Assembly (NCBI GenBank): GCA_016719135.1 | Contig: JADKAV010000002.1 | Span: forward strand, 186,001-250,000 | Reading direction: 5' to 3' | Source of the DNA: Micrococcales bacterium | Lineage (GTDB): Bacteria > Actinomycetota > Actinomycetes > S36-B12 > UBA10799 | Length of the DNA: 64,000 bases | Part shown: piece by piece, positions 42,257 through 50,065 of the stretch | Numbering within the stretch: position 1 is the first letter of the stretch | Layout: every line of letters begins with the position of its first letter | Position numbers and translations under genes: made by a program | Notes under the pieces: model-generated | What the model was told of the DNA's origin: nothing | Databases searched by the model: none | The model's input: only the letters and a program-made list of their open reading frames with translations

Positions 42257-42973
42257 CTACGCCTGCAGCACCACCAGTTGCCAGCCAAGATCTTCAATGA
42301 CGGGGTAGCGGTGCGCGTGCTCCATGGGGGCCACATCGATCCGTTCACCGGTCGCGAGCACGGGAGTGTTGTCGGTAACCACCCGCCGCTCATGGTTGAC
42401 CAGAGCGGCCGGTGCATCGATCGTGCGCATGACCGACAGTGAGGCGCGTTCCAGCCAGGACAGCAGCAGATCGGCACCGGCGATTCCCACGAAGGCACCG
42501 CCCACCACCACCGGCACGGCGTAGGTCAGGGTGCAGGTTTCAGCGCCCATGTAGTCGAAGTAGGGGCCACCGATCATCCGGCGCCCCTGCTGGGCAGGCA
42601 CCCGGAACCATTCCATCTCCGGATAGTCGTACGGGTCATCTCCGGCGGTGTCGACGTCCAAGAACAACGGCGCGAACGAACCGTCCTTGCGGCGCTGGCG
42701 CCATTGCAGATACCGCTGCTCATCGGCCAGCATGCCCGGAGCGACGACCAGCCCGGCGCCGATCAGACCCGACTGCTGTTCCATCACACGATCGGCGAGC
42801 ACATCCACACCGGACAGTTGGCGTGCGGAAGGCGCTGGAGCGTCGGCGCTCGCCTGCGAGACGATTTCGGTACAAGCATCCGCCAATGGGTCCAACAAGG
42901 TGAACGTTCTTTCCACCAGCGCCGCAAGTTCGCCCGCTGCCCTCTCATGCACATGCCTCACCTCCGTGGTCAT
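42257..42973 (-). CDS. Soluble Cache (PDC-like) sensor-domain protein
   Basis: A 238-residue protein without membrane segments or signal peptide. After an N-terminal helix (LAALVERTFTLLDPLADACT) comes a Cache-like ligand-binding module: GLIGAGLVVAPGMLADEQRYLQWR, MEWFRVPAQQGRRMIGGPYFDYMG, and TLTYAVPVVVGGAFVGIAGADL, the last being the most recognisable Cache signature. Most Cache domains are extracytoplasmic; this one appears cytoplasmic. It starts four bases after the gntR stop, so it may be a small-molecule sensor acting with that regulator, or with uptake of the amine substrate. Function is inferred. Confidence 0.75.
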   Translation of the reverse strand: MTTEVRHVHERAAGELAALVERTFTLLDPLADACTEIVSQASADAPAPSARQLSGVDVLADRVMEQQSGLIGAGLVVAPGMLADEQRYLQWRQRRKDGSFAPLFLDVDTAGDDPYDYPEMEWFRVPAQQGRRMIGGPYFDYMGAETCTLTYAVPVVVGGAFVGIAGADLLLSWLERASLSVMRTIDAPAALVNHERRVVTDNTPVLATGERIDVAPMEHAHRYPVIEDLGWQLVVLQA

Positions 42974-42976
42974 GAT

Positions 42977-43720
42977 CTACCTTTCGCCGAGCCGGATGCG
43001 TCGTTCGATGAGTCGTTGAGTGTTGCCGTTCACGTGTTGCTGGGCGAGATCCCTCGCCAGCGCAGCGTCCTCGCGATGGATAGCTTGCGCGATCGCCACG
43101 TGTTCGGCAACCGCTTGCTCAACCTGCAGGTCGGTCGAGTCGGGCCACCACAGCAGGCTGCCGAGCTCCGCCTGCAAAGCGGCCTCGTGCCGGGTGAGTC
43201 GTTCCGAGGTTGCAGCTACGGCCACCTCGATATGGAAACGGCTGTCAGTCCTCGCGCGCTGGGCAGCCCCGTTGGCTGTCAGCAGACGCTGCGCCAGCAC
43301 CGAAAGCCGGCGAATACTGTCGTTGGAGGCTCGTGAGCTGGCCAGCCGGGCAGCCGCGCCGCTGATCGCGGTCAATTCGTCGCCCGCGTCTCGCAACTGG
43401 CTCACCGTGAAAGCTGCCAGACGCCGTTCGAGTGCGGCCTTGGTGGGGCCCGCCGCCGATCGAACGAAACTTCCCCCGTTGCGACCCCGTCGGGTCTCGA
43501 TCAAACCCTGCTGGCGCAGACTGGCCAACGCCTCGCGCAGCGGGACCGTGGACACCCCCAGCATGGCTGATAAATCGGTCTCGCTGGGCAGTTGCTCACC
43601 GTCGACCAGCAGACCCAGCGAAATCGACTCACTGATCCGCTGCACCACCTCCTCGGCTCGACCCCCACGACCGAGGGGGGCCAAGACCGTCGATCGGGCC
43701 AACGCCGATTCGTTCGACAT
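42977..43720 (-). CDS. GntR-family transcriptional regulator (FadR/FCD type)
   Basis: A 247-residue regulator. The N-terminal winged HTH is RAEEVVQRISESISLGLLVDG-EQLPSETDLSAMLGVSTVPLR-EALASLRQQGLIETRRGRNGG (about residues 20-82). The C-terminal all-helical FCD domain has FHIEVAVAATSERLTRHEAAL and the metal-type EHVAIAQAIHREDAALA. GGGAGG precedes ATG 43720. The downstream gene is the Cache protein and the divergent gene is the APC permease. Mycobacterial pip clusters also carry a GntR-type regulator (PipR). Likely the pathway regulator here. Confidence 0.92.
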   Translation of the reverse strand: MSNESALARSTVLAPLGRGGRAEEVVQRISESISLGLLVDGEQLPSETDLSAMLGVSTVPLREALASLRQQGLIETRRGRNGGSFVRSAAGPTKAALERRLAAFTVSQLRDAGDELTAISGAAARLASSRASNDSIRRLSVLAQRLLTANGAAQRARTDSRFHIEVAVAATSERLTRHEAALQAELGSLLWWPDSTDLQVEQAVAEHVAIAQAIHREDAALARDLAQQHVNGNTQRLIERRIRLGER

Positions 43721-43787
43721 CGCACCTCCCTGTCTGCATCGTAGACGGATCTCAAACAATATTTTCAAAGAGCGTTGACCTTTGACC

Positions 43788-43799
43788 TATAGTCCTATA
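43788..43799. promoter_or_regulatory. Palindrome TATAGTCCTATA between gntR and permease
   Basis: A 5-2-5 perfect inverted repeat TATAG-TC-CTATA in the 134-bp divergent region, 55 bases upstream of the permease GTG. Just upstream are direct repeats GTTGACC-TTTGACC. It overlaps plausible -10 sequence and is a candidate operator of the adjacent GntR protein; no experimental basis. Confidence 0.4.
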
Positions 43800-43854
43800 C
43801 CTTTTAGCAATCCTTCGGGCCAAGCCCGTACCGGCCGTCAACACTGGAGAGACC

Positions 43855-45366
43855 GTGAACGACACACCCACTCAGCACGACGAGGATGCCGCGCGGCTCG
43901 CAGCGCTCGGCTACACGTCGGAATTCAAACGGGAGATGAGCCTGTGGGCGAACTTCTCCCTCGGCTTCACCTACTTGTCGCCCGTCGTGGGCATCTACAC
44001 CCTGTTCGCGTTCGCGCTGGCCACCGGCGGGCCGCCGATGATCTGGTCGCTGGTGATCGTGGGCATCGGACAGTTCCTGGTCGCGCTGGTGTTCAGCGAG
44101 GTCGTATCGCAGTTCCCGGTCGCCGGTGGCGTCTACCCGTGGGCACGGCGGCTGTGGGGCAAGAAGTGGGCCTGGATGACCGGCTGGGTCTATATCGTGG
44201 CGCTGCTGACCACCATCGCCAGCGTGACCTACGGTTCGGGGCCGTTCGTGGCGCTGCTGTTCAACCTCGAGCCCACCGTGAACATGGTCATCATCTGCGC
44301 GCTGCTCGTGCTGTTGCTGGCCACGGTCATCAACTTCGGCGGCACCAAGATTCTGTCGTACGCGGCCATCGCCGGATTCACCGCAGAGATCGCCGGTGCG
44401 ATTGTCGTCGGTGGCTGGCTGCTGCTGTTCAACCGCGAGAACAACTTCGGCGTCCTGTTTGACAGCTTCGGCACCGGCGGTACCGGTTCCTACCTGCCCG
44501 CATTCGCCGCCGCCGCCCTGATCGGTGTCTACCAGTACTACGGTTTCGAAGCCTGCGGCGACATGGCCGAAGAGGTGCCGAACCCCGGCGTGCGGATTCC
44601 CAAGGCCATGCGCCGGACCATCTACATCGGTGGCGCCGCCGCGACCTTCGTCTGCCTGTCGCTGATCCTGGCCGTGGCCGACATCCCCGCGGTCATCGCC
44701 GGCGAGGACACCGACCCGGTCGGTACCGTACTGGCCTCCGCATTCGGGGAGACCGGCTCGAAACTCGTCGTCGCCGTGGTGCTGCTGTCGTTCATCTCGT
44801 GCGCCATGAGCCTGCAGGCCGCCGCGAGCCGCCTGGCCTACTCCTACGGCCGTGACAACATGATCTTCGGCAGCCGACTGCTGGCGAAGTTCTCCCCGTC
44901 GCGCCACGTGCCGCCGTATGCGCTGATCGTGGCCGCTGCCGTCCCCGCGGTCATCATCATCGGCTCCAAGTTCTCCACCGATGCGTTGACCAAGATCGTG
45001 AGCTTCGCGGCCCTGGGCATCTACATCGCCTTCCAGATGGTGGTCCTTGCAGCGCTGCGTGCCCGCTCCAAGGGGTGGACTCCCAGCGGGAAGTACCGCC
45101 TTGGCGCCTGGGCCTGGCCGGTCAACCTGGTGGCCCTGGGTTACGGCATCATCGCCATGATCAACATGGCGTGGCCGCGCACCCCGGATGTCCCTTGGTA
45201 CGACAACTACATCGTCGCGCTGTCCGCGGTCATCGTGATCGGGATCGGACTGGTGTACATGCTCGTCGCCAAGCCGTACGACCGCGGTGACGCTCCCCAC
45301 GGAGACGCCATCGAGATGCACCCAGAGCAGCACGACCGCATGGTGCACGCCATCGAAAAACTGTAG
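43855..45366 (+). CDS. APC-superfamily amino acid/amine permease
   Basis: A 503-residue transporter with 12 predicted helices. It shows FKREMSLWANFSLGFTYLSPVVG (TM1 with the unwound Gly-rich substrate loop), FPVAGGVYPWARRLWGKKWAWMTGW, and YQYYGFEACGDMAEEVPNPG, the amino acid/GABA permease hallmark. Its place next to omega-aminotransferase and semialdehyde dehydrogenase genes suggests import of an omega-amino acid, amine or GABA-like substrate. GTG start at 43855; the palindrome at 43788 and the GntR gene are just upstream. Confidence 0.9.
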   Translation: MNDTPTQHDEDAARLAALGYTSEFKREMSLWANFSLGFTYLSPVVGIYTLFAFALATGGPPMIWSLVIVGIGQFLVALVFSEVVSQFPVAGGVYPWARRLWGKKWAWMTGWVYIVALLTTIASVTYGSGPFVALLFNLEPTVNMVIICALLVLLLATVINFGGTKILSYAAIAGFTAEIAGAIVVGGWLLLFNRENNFGVLFDSFGTGGTGSYLPAFAAAALIGVYQYYGFEACGDMAEEVPNPGVRIPKAMRRTIYIGGAAATFVCLSLILAVADIPAVIAGEDTDPVGTVLASAFGETGSKLVVAVVLLSFISCAMSLQAAASRLAYSYGRDNMIFGSRLLAKFSPSRHVPPYALIVAAAVPAVIIIGSKFSTDALTKIVSFAALGIYIAFQMVVLAALRARSKGWTPSGKYRLGAWAWPVNLVALGYGIIAMINMAWPRTPDVPWYDNYIVALSAVIVIGIGLVYMLVAKPYDRGDAPHGDAIEMHPEQHDRMVHAIEKL

Positions 45367-45414
45367 AACTGGGCATACTCTGACAGCATCCGAACCCCCG
45401 CAGGAGGACCTGAC

Positions 45415-47244
45415 GTGCATGACATCGTCACCTTCCTGCGGGGGTTCCCTCCGTTCGACACCGCTGATATGCAGGCATTGGACAAGGTGGCCCGGACCGT
45501 CACGATCGAATTCTTCGGTCAAGATGCTGCGATCCTGAACGGTAATGCCACCGAAGATGCCTACGTGATCCGCACTGGGCAGGTGGAACTGCTCGACGAC
45601 AACGGAATCGTCGATGTTCTCGGCCCCGGCGAACTCGTAGGACTTCCCTCATTGCTCACCGACATGCCAGCAGGTCTATCCACCCGCGCGGCCGAGGACG
45701 TGCTGGCATACCGAATCCCGGCCGACGTGCTCGTTCCCCTGCTGGCCGATCGTTCGGGCCTGCGCTTCGTCGCCCAGCATGTGGCCCAACGCGCCGCCGA
45801 GACCACTACTCGTCAGCAGGCTGCGGATGTGACCGCGGCCCGGGTGGCGACGTACGCCCGGCCGGTCGTGATCGTGCCCGGCGATGAGCCACTCAAGGAC
45901 GTGATCCACAAGATGCGTGAGGCGGGCGCCTCGTCGGCACTGGTCTCCGGGCCGCCCGAAGGATCCTGGGGGATCATCACCGACCGCGACTTGCGCGACC
46001 GGGTCCTGGCTCAAGGCGTGGGGTTGGACGCCGGTGTGGCCATCGCAGCGACATTCCCGGCACGCACTGTGGATCCGATGCTGCCGGTGGGTCAGGCCAT
46101 CCTCGAGATGCTCTCGCGCGGGATCCACCATCTACCGGTACTCACCCCCGAAGGCGAGCCACTGGGCATGGTCGAGGACATCGACTTGTTGAATGCGCAG
46201 AGCCATACCCCGCTTCACCTGCGCCGAGCCATCGCCCGCGCACAGAATCCCATCGAACTTGCGGAACTGTCAGACCAGGTCCGGATGGCAGCCCTGGACG
46301 CCCAGCGCTCGGGGCGCGCGGCCCCCGAGGTGACCGCGCTGATCAGCCTGCTGGCAGACGCGATCACCGAGCGGGCTCTGGAGTTGCACACTGCCGACCG
46401 GGATCGCGCACCGGTGCAGTTCGCCTGGGTGAACACCGGAAGTGTGGCCCGCGGTGAGGCCGTGCTCTCCTCCGATCTGGACAACCTGATCGTGTGGGAG
46501 GGAGAGGATCGAGACCCGCAGATTCGAGCCTGGATGAACGGCTTCGCAGCTGACGTGATCGGCACGCTGGAGCAGTGCGGCTTGGCCCACGACACCAATG
46601 GCGTGCGCGCGGACGACCCACGGTTCGCGCGTTCGGCGGATGCCTGGATCACCGCCGTGGATCAGTGGGCAGCAGATCCCACACAGAACCAGGGCGACGT
46701 CTATCTGTCCACGCTGGCCGATGCCCGGCCCATCACTTCCGAACAGGTACTGCGGCCGGTCCGCACCGTAGTCCTGGAACGTCTCCAGACGCCGTTGGTC
46801 AGACGCACCCTGCAGCGGGTGGCCACGTCGCGTCGGCCACCTACCGGGTTCATCCGGGACTTCGTCATCGACAGTTCAGGAGAGCACAAGGGCACTCTGG
46901 GAATCAAGGCCGGTGGCACCGAGATCATCACGACGATCGCCCGGTTCTCAGCCACGATGAGCCGGTCCCATGCTCTTGGCACCCGCGAGCGTCTGCGTTT
47001 CGCGGCTGCCGTCGGGGTCCTGGACCCCGAGGACACCGCCGACCTGATCGACGCCTTCGAGTTCCTGCAGGGCCTTCGACTCGAACACCAACTGGAGCAA
47101 GTCAATCGCGGCGAAGAGCCCGACGACTTTCTCGATCCACGCCATCTCTCAGGGCTGAACCGCCGACACCTGCGCAATGCCTTCCGGGTGCTGTCACGTG
47201 TGCAAAGCGATCTGCCCGGCATCGTGCGTCGGCTGCCAACATGA
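45415..47244 (+). CDS. cNMP-binding/CBS/DUF294 nucleotidyltransferase-like protein
   Basis: A 609-residue signalling protein of ordered domains. The first is a cyclic-nucleotide-binding-like domain (about 15-125; DAYVIRTGQVELLDD, VLGPGELVGLPSLL). A CBS pair follows (about 145-265; LKDVIHKMREAGASSALV, GIITDRDLRDRVL). Then comes a DUF294 nucleotidyltransferase-like domain with GSVARGEAVLSSDLDNLIVW carrying the acidic pair, and a C-terminal DUF294_C region. In proteobacteria such proteins sit with a sodium/solute symporter and a DnaQ-like exonuclease, and here too the exonuclease gene overlaps its 3' end. It may regulate uptake by the neighbouring permease. Confidence 0.9.
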   Translation: MHDIVTFLRGFPPFDTADMQALDKVARTVTIEFFGQDAAILNGNATEDAYVIRTGQVELLDDNGIVDVLGPGELVGLPSLLTDMPAGLSTRAAEDVLAYRIPADVLVPLLADRSGLRFVAQHVAQRAAETTTRQQAADVTAARVATYARPVVIVPGDEPLKDVIHKMREAGASSALVSGPPEGSWGIITDRDLRDRVLAQGVGLDAGVAIAATFPARTVDPMLPVGQAILEMLSRGIHHLPVLTPEGEPLGMVEDIDLLNAQSHTPLHLRRAIARAQNPIELAELSDQVRMAALDAQRSGRAAPEVTALISLLADAITERALELHTADRDRAPVQFAWVNTGSVARGEAVLSSDLDNLIVWEGEDRDPQIRAWMNGFAADVIGTLEQCGLAHDTNGVRADDPRFARSADAWITAVDQWAADPTQNQGDVYLSTLADARPITSEQVLRPVRTVVLERLQTPLVRRTLQRVATSRRPPTGFIRDFVIDSSGEHKGTLGIKAGGTEIITTIARFSATMSRSHALGTRERLRFAAAVGVLDPEDTADLIDAFEFLQGLRLEHQLEQVNRGEEPDDFLDPRHLSGLNRRHLRNAFRVLSRVQSDLPGIVRRLPT

Positions 47245-47918
47245 GCTCCTGGCGCGACCAGGGGTTCGCTGTGGTCGATGTGGAGGCGACCGGTCTGGAT
47301 CCACGCACCAGCGAGGTCATCTCCATCGGGATCGTTCACATCGACCAGGGCGCGATTCCGGCGGCGTCGGCCTTCTACAGTCTGGTGCGACCTGCCCGGA
47401 TGCCGGACCCTGATGACATCGTCATTCACGGGATCCGCCCTCGCGATCTGGCGGACTCGCCAACGCCCGACGAGGTGCTGCCGCACGTGGTGCGTGCACT
47501 GGCCGACCGTGACGTCGTAGCGCACGTCGCGCACATCGAGGAGAGTCTGCTCGCACCGTGGCTGGCACGCGGTGGGTTCCAGCTGCCCCGCGAATTGATC
47601 GACACCGACGTCCTCACCCAGCTGTATCTGGCCCAGACCCGTCGGCTGACCCTGCCCGGACATGTGGGTCTGGGTGCCGCGGCCTCGTTGTTCGGACTGC
47701 CTGAGCACCAACGCCACCACGCCCTCGGCGACGCCCTGACCACCGCTCAGCTGTTCCTGGCCTTGGCCACATTGCTCACCCCGGGCGGGGTATCGATGCA
47801 TCAGGTGGCCGGCGCGCGGCGGGCATTGAACCGCCAACGCCGCCGACTGTCCTGGCAGCGCCTGCGACACCGACTCACCGGTACGACCGCCAATCCCAAC
47901 CCAATGGAGGAATCATGA
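47241..47918 (+). CDS. DnaQ-family 3'-5' exonuclease
   Basis: A 225-residue DEDD exonuclease domain protein. ExoI motif is AVVDVEATGLDP (acidic Asp and Glu), ExoII lies in HVAHIEESLLAPWL, and ExoIII in HHALGDALTTAQLFLAL (the H-x4-D type). It resembles the DnaQ epsilon-like proteins that accompany DUF294 genes. ATG overlaps the DUF294 stop (ATGA), so the two are coupled. Its own stop overlaps the start of the next gene. Role in the amine operon is unclear. Confidence 0.88.
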   Translation: MSSWRDQGFAVVDVEATGLDPRTSEVISIGIVHIDQGAIPAASAFYSLVRPARMPDPDDIVIHGIRPRDLADSPTPDEVLPHVVRALADRDVVAHVAHIEESLLAPWLARGGFQLPRELIDTDVLTQLYLAQTRRLTLPGHVGLGAAASLFGLPEHQRHHALGDALTTAQLFLALATLLTPGGVSMHQVAGARRALNRQRRRLSWQRLRHRLTGTTANPNPMEES

Positions 47919-48775
47919 GTGAGCAGGCAACCATCGACGCCGTGGGGGTGGTGGGCTGCGGACTGATGGGGTCGGGGATCGCCGAAGTCTGCGCGCGGGC
48001 CGGCATGAACACCGTCGTGGTCGAGTCCACTGCCAGCGCGATGAGGGCCGGACGCGAAAGGCTCGGCCGATCCTTGCTGAGGGCTGAGCAGAAGGGCCGC
48101 ATTCCCTCAGCCGACCAGGTGCTCGACCGGATTTCGTTCGGCACGGATTTCGACGCGTTGGCAGATCGGGAGCTCGTGATCGAAGCGATCGCTGAGGACG
48201 AGGCGGCCAAGACCTCCGTGTTCACACTGCTCGACCGGATCGTCGACTCCCCGGACACGATCCTGGCCAGCAACACGTCATCGATCCCGATCATGAAACT
48301 CGCAGTGGCCACGCAGCGGCCACGCCAGGTCCTCGGGATTCACTTCTTCAACCCGGTGCCCGTGCTGTCCCTGGTCGAACTGGTGCCGAGCCTGCTGACT
48401 GCCGATGAGGTGACCAGTCGCTCCCGGGCTCTGGTGGAGACGCAACTGGGTAAACACGCGATCATGGCCCAGGACCGCGCGGGTTTCGTGGTCAATGCAC
48501 TGTTGATCCCGTTCATCCTCTCGGCCATCCGCATGCTGGAATCCGGGTACGCCACGGCCGAGGACATCGACGAGGGGTTGGTGCGGGGGTGCGCCCATCC
48601 CCAGGGCCCCTTGGCCCTGGCTGATCTGATCGGTCTGGACACCACCGCAGCGGTGGCTCAATCGCTTTACGAGGAGTTCAAGGAACCGCTGTACGCTCCC
48701 CCGCCGCTACTGGCCCGCATGGTCGACGCGGGATTGCTCGGCCGCAAGTCCGGCCACGGCTTCTACCAGTACTGA
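47915..48775 (+). CDS. 3-hydroxyacyl-CoA dehydrogenase (3-hydroxybutyryl-CoA type)
   Basis: NAD-dependent dehydrogenase, 286 residues. The Rossmann loop is VGVVGCGLMGSGIAEVCARAG. The catalytic region is ASNTSSIPIMKLA and LGIHFFNPVPVLSLVELVPS with the active His. The C-terminal domain has RAGFVVNALLIPFI and LLGRKSGHGFYQY. FadB2-type. In this cluster it could oxidise 3-hydroxybutyryl-CoA made from crotonyl-CoA, the product of glutaryl-CoA dehydrogenase. ATG overlaps the exonuclease stop (ATGA). No enoyl-CoA hydratase is in the window. Confidence 0.92.
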   Translation: MSEQATIDAVGVVGCGLMGSGIAEVCARAGMNTVVVESTASAMRAGRERLGRSLLRAEQKGRIPSADQVLDRISFGTDFDALADRELVIEAIAEDEAAKTSVFTLLDRIVDSPDTILASNTSSIPIMKLAVATQRPRQVLGIHFFNPVPVLSLVELVPSLLTADEVTSRSRALVETQLGKHAIMAQDRAGFVVNALLIPFILSAIRMLESGYATAEDIDEGLVRGCAHPQGPLALADLIGLDTTAAVAQSLYEEFKEPLYAPPPLLARMVDAGLLGRKSGHGFYQY

Positions 48776-48794
48776 TATGTGACCTGTCAAAATC

Positions 48795-48822
48795 TGTATA
48801 CATTCTGTCTCGTATGTATACA
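48795..48822. promoter_or_regulatory. Tandem TGTATACA operators before the CoA-transferase gene
   Basis: Two perfect 8-bp palindromes TGTATACA at 48795-48802 and 48815-48822, centres 20 bp apart, about two helical turns. They lie 30-57 bases upstream of the GTG at 48852. A GTATAC core is characteristic of FCD-type GntR operators, and a gntR gene lies in the same cluster. Confidence 0.6.
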
Positions 48823-48851
48823 ATCGAAACTCCAGTGAGGAGAGGTGAATC

Positions 48852-50015
48852 GTGAGCGGAGCACTCGAGGGAGTCCTCGTCGCCGACTTCACCCGGGTAC
48901 TGGCTGGTCCCTACGCGACGATGCTCATGGCCGACGCCGGAGCCACCGTGGTGAAGGTGGAACGCCCCGGAGCCGGAGACGACACCCGGGCGTGGGGTCC
49001 ACCCTTCGCCCCCGACGGTCAGTCCACCTACTTCCAGTCGGTCAACCGCAACAAGAAGTCCATCGCCTTGGACCTCACCGACTCCGGCGATCTGGCACTC
49101 GCCCGCCGCCTCGCACAGAAGGCCGACGTACTCATCGAGAACTACAAGCCGGGCGGACTGCGGCGTTTCGGGTTGGACTACCCGAGCGTGGCCACCGACA
49201 ACCCCGCAGTTGTGTATTGCTCGATCAGCGGGTTCGGCAGCGACCTGGGCAAAGACCTACCCGGCTACGACCTGCTCGTGCAGGCGATGGGCGGGCTCAT
49301 GAGCGTCACCGGCATCCAGGAGCCGACCAAGGCCGGAGTCGCGGTGGTCGACGTGCTGACCGGCCTGCACGCCGCATTCGCAGTGACCGCAGCGCTGACT
49401 CATCGGGAACGGACCGGCCGCGGCCAGCGCATCGAGGTGTCCTTGCTCAGCAGCCTGCTGTCCTCGCTGGTGAACCAGTCGTCGGCGTACGTGGGGGCCG
49501 GGACGGTGCCGACCCTGATGGGCAATGCGCATCCGTCGATCGCACCGTACGAGGTCTTCGCCACGGCCGACCGCCCCATGATCATCGCGGTGGGAAACGA
49601 CGGACAATTCACGAAGCTGGTAGGGGTCCTCGGCGACGAGGCGCTGGCAGATGACGTCCGCTACGCCACCAACGCCGACCGCGTGCGCAACCGAGTCGCC
49701 TTGAAGACCGCTCTCGAATCGCGACTTGCCGCCGGCGGGGCCGACCACTGGCAAGCGGCACTCACCGCCGCGGGGGTGCCGTGCGGACCTATCAACGATG
49801 TACGCCAAGGTTTTGAACTCGCCAGCCGACTGGGGCTGAATCCGGTCGTGAACATCGATGATCCGAGGCGCGCTGAACCACTGCCGCAGGTCGCGAACCC
49901 GGTGCACTTCTCAGCCACTCCCGCGGTCTACCGCAGCGCCCCACCGAAGGTCGGAGAGGACCGCGACGAGGTGATCGCGATGTTGCGCGGCAATTCAGAG
50001 CCCTTAAACACTTGA
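48852..50015 (+). CDS. CoA-transferase family III (CaiB/BaiF), probably glutarate CoA-transferase
   Basis: Class III CoA-transferase, 387 residues. It contains VADFTRVLAGPYATMLMADAG, RNKKSIALDL, and the catalytic Asp in GYDLLVQAMGGLMSVTG, followed by KAGVAVVDVLTGLHAAFAV. Next to glutaryl-CoA dehydrogenase, a family III transferase is most simply succinyl-CoA:glutarate CoA-transferase (SUGCT type), activating glutarate. GTG start; tandem TGTATACA palindromes upstream. Its stop codon overlaps the -35 of the glutaryl-CoA dehydrogenase promoter. Other dicarboxylates remain possible. Confidence 0.87.
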   Translation: MSGALEGVLVADFTRVLAGPYATMLMADAGATVVKVERPGAGDDTRAWGPPFAPDGQSTYFQSVNRNKKSIALDLTDSGDLALARRLAQKADVLIENYKPGGLRRFGLDYPSVATDNPAVVYCSISGFGSDLGKDLPGYDLLVQAMGGLMSVTGIQEPTKAGVAVVDVLTGLHAAFAVTAALTHRERTGRGQRIEVSLLSSLLSSLVNQSSAYVGAGTVPTLMGNAHPSIAPYEVFATADRPMIIAVGNDGQFTKLVGVLGDEALADDVRYATNADRVRNRVALKTALESRLAAGGADHWQAALTAAGVPCGPINDVRQGFELASRLGLNPVVNIDDPRRAEPLPQVANPVHFSATPAVYRSAPPKVGEDRDEVIAMLRGNSEPLNT

Positions 50016-50040
50016 CATCATAGTTTATTCTAAAAATCAT
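50012..50040 (+). promoter_or_regulatory. Promoter for glutaryl-CoA dehydrogenase
   Basis: TTGACA (50012-50017, overlapping the CoA-transferase stop), a 17-bp AT-rich spacer and AATCAT (50035-50040). The ATG at 50066 has GGAG ten bases upstream. An inverted pair CTTGA (50011-50015)/TCAAG (50040-50044) flanks the promoter, a possible operator. Confidence 0.5.
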
Positions 50041-50065
50041 CAAGAAAGAGTCGGAGATCGCACAG

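Noticed and set aside
43804..45522. 572-codon minus frame opposite the APC permease
   Set aside because: Antisense to a permease with clear family motifs; the His/Gln/Asp/Arg-rich product is a codon-shadow artefact.
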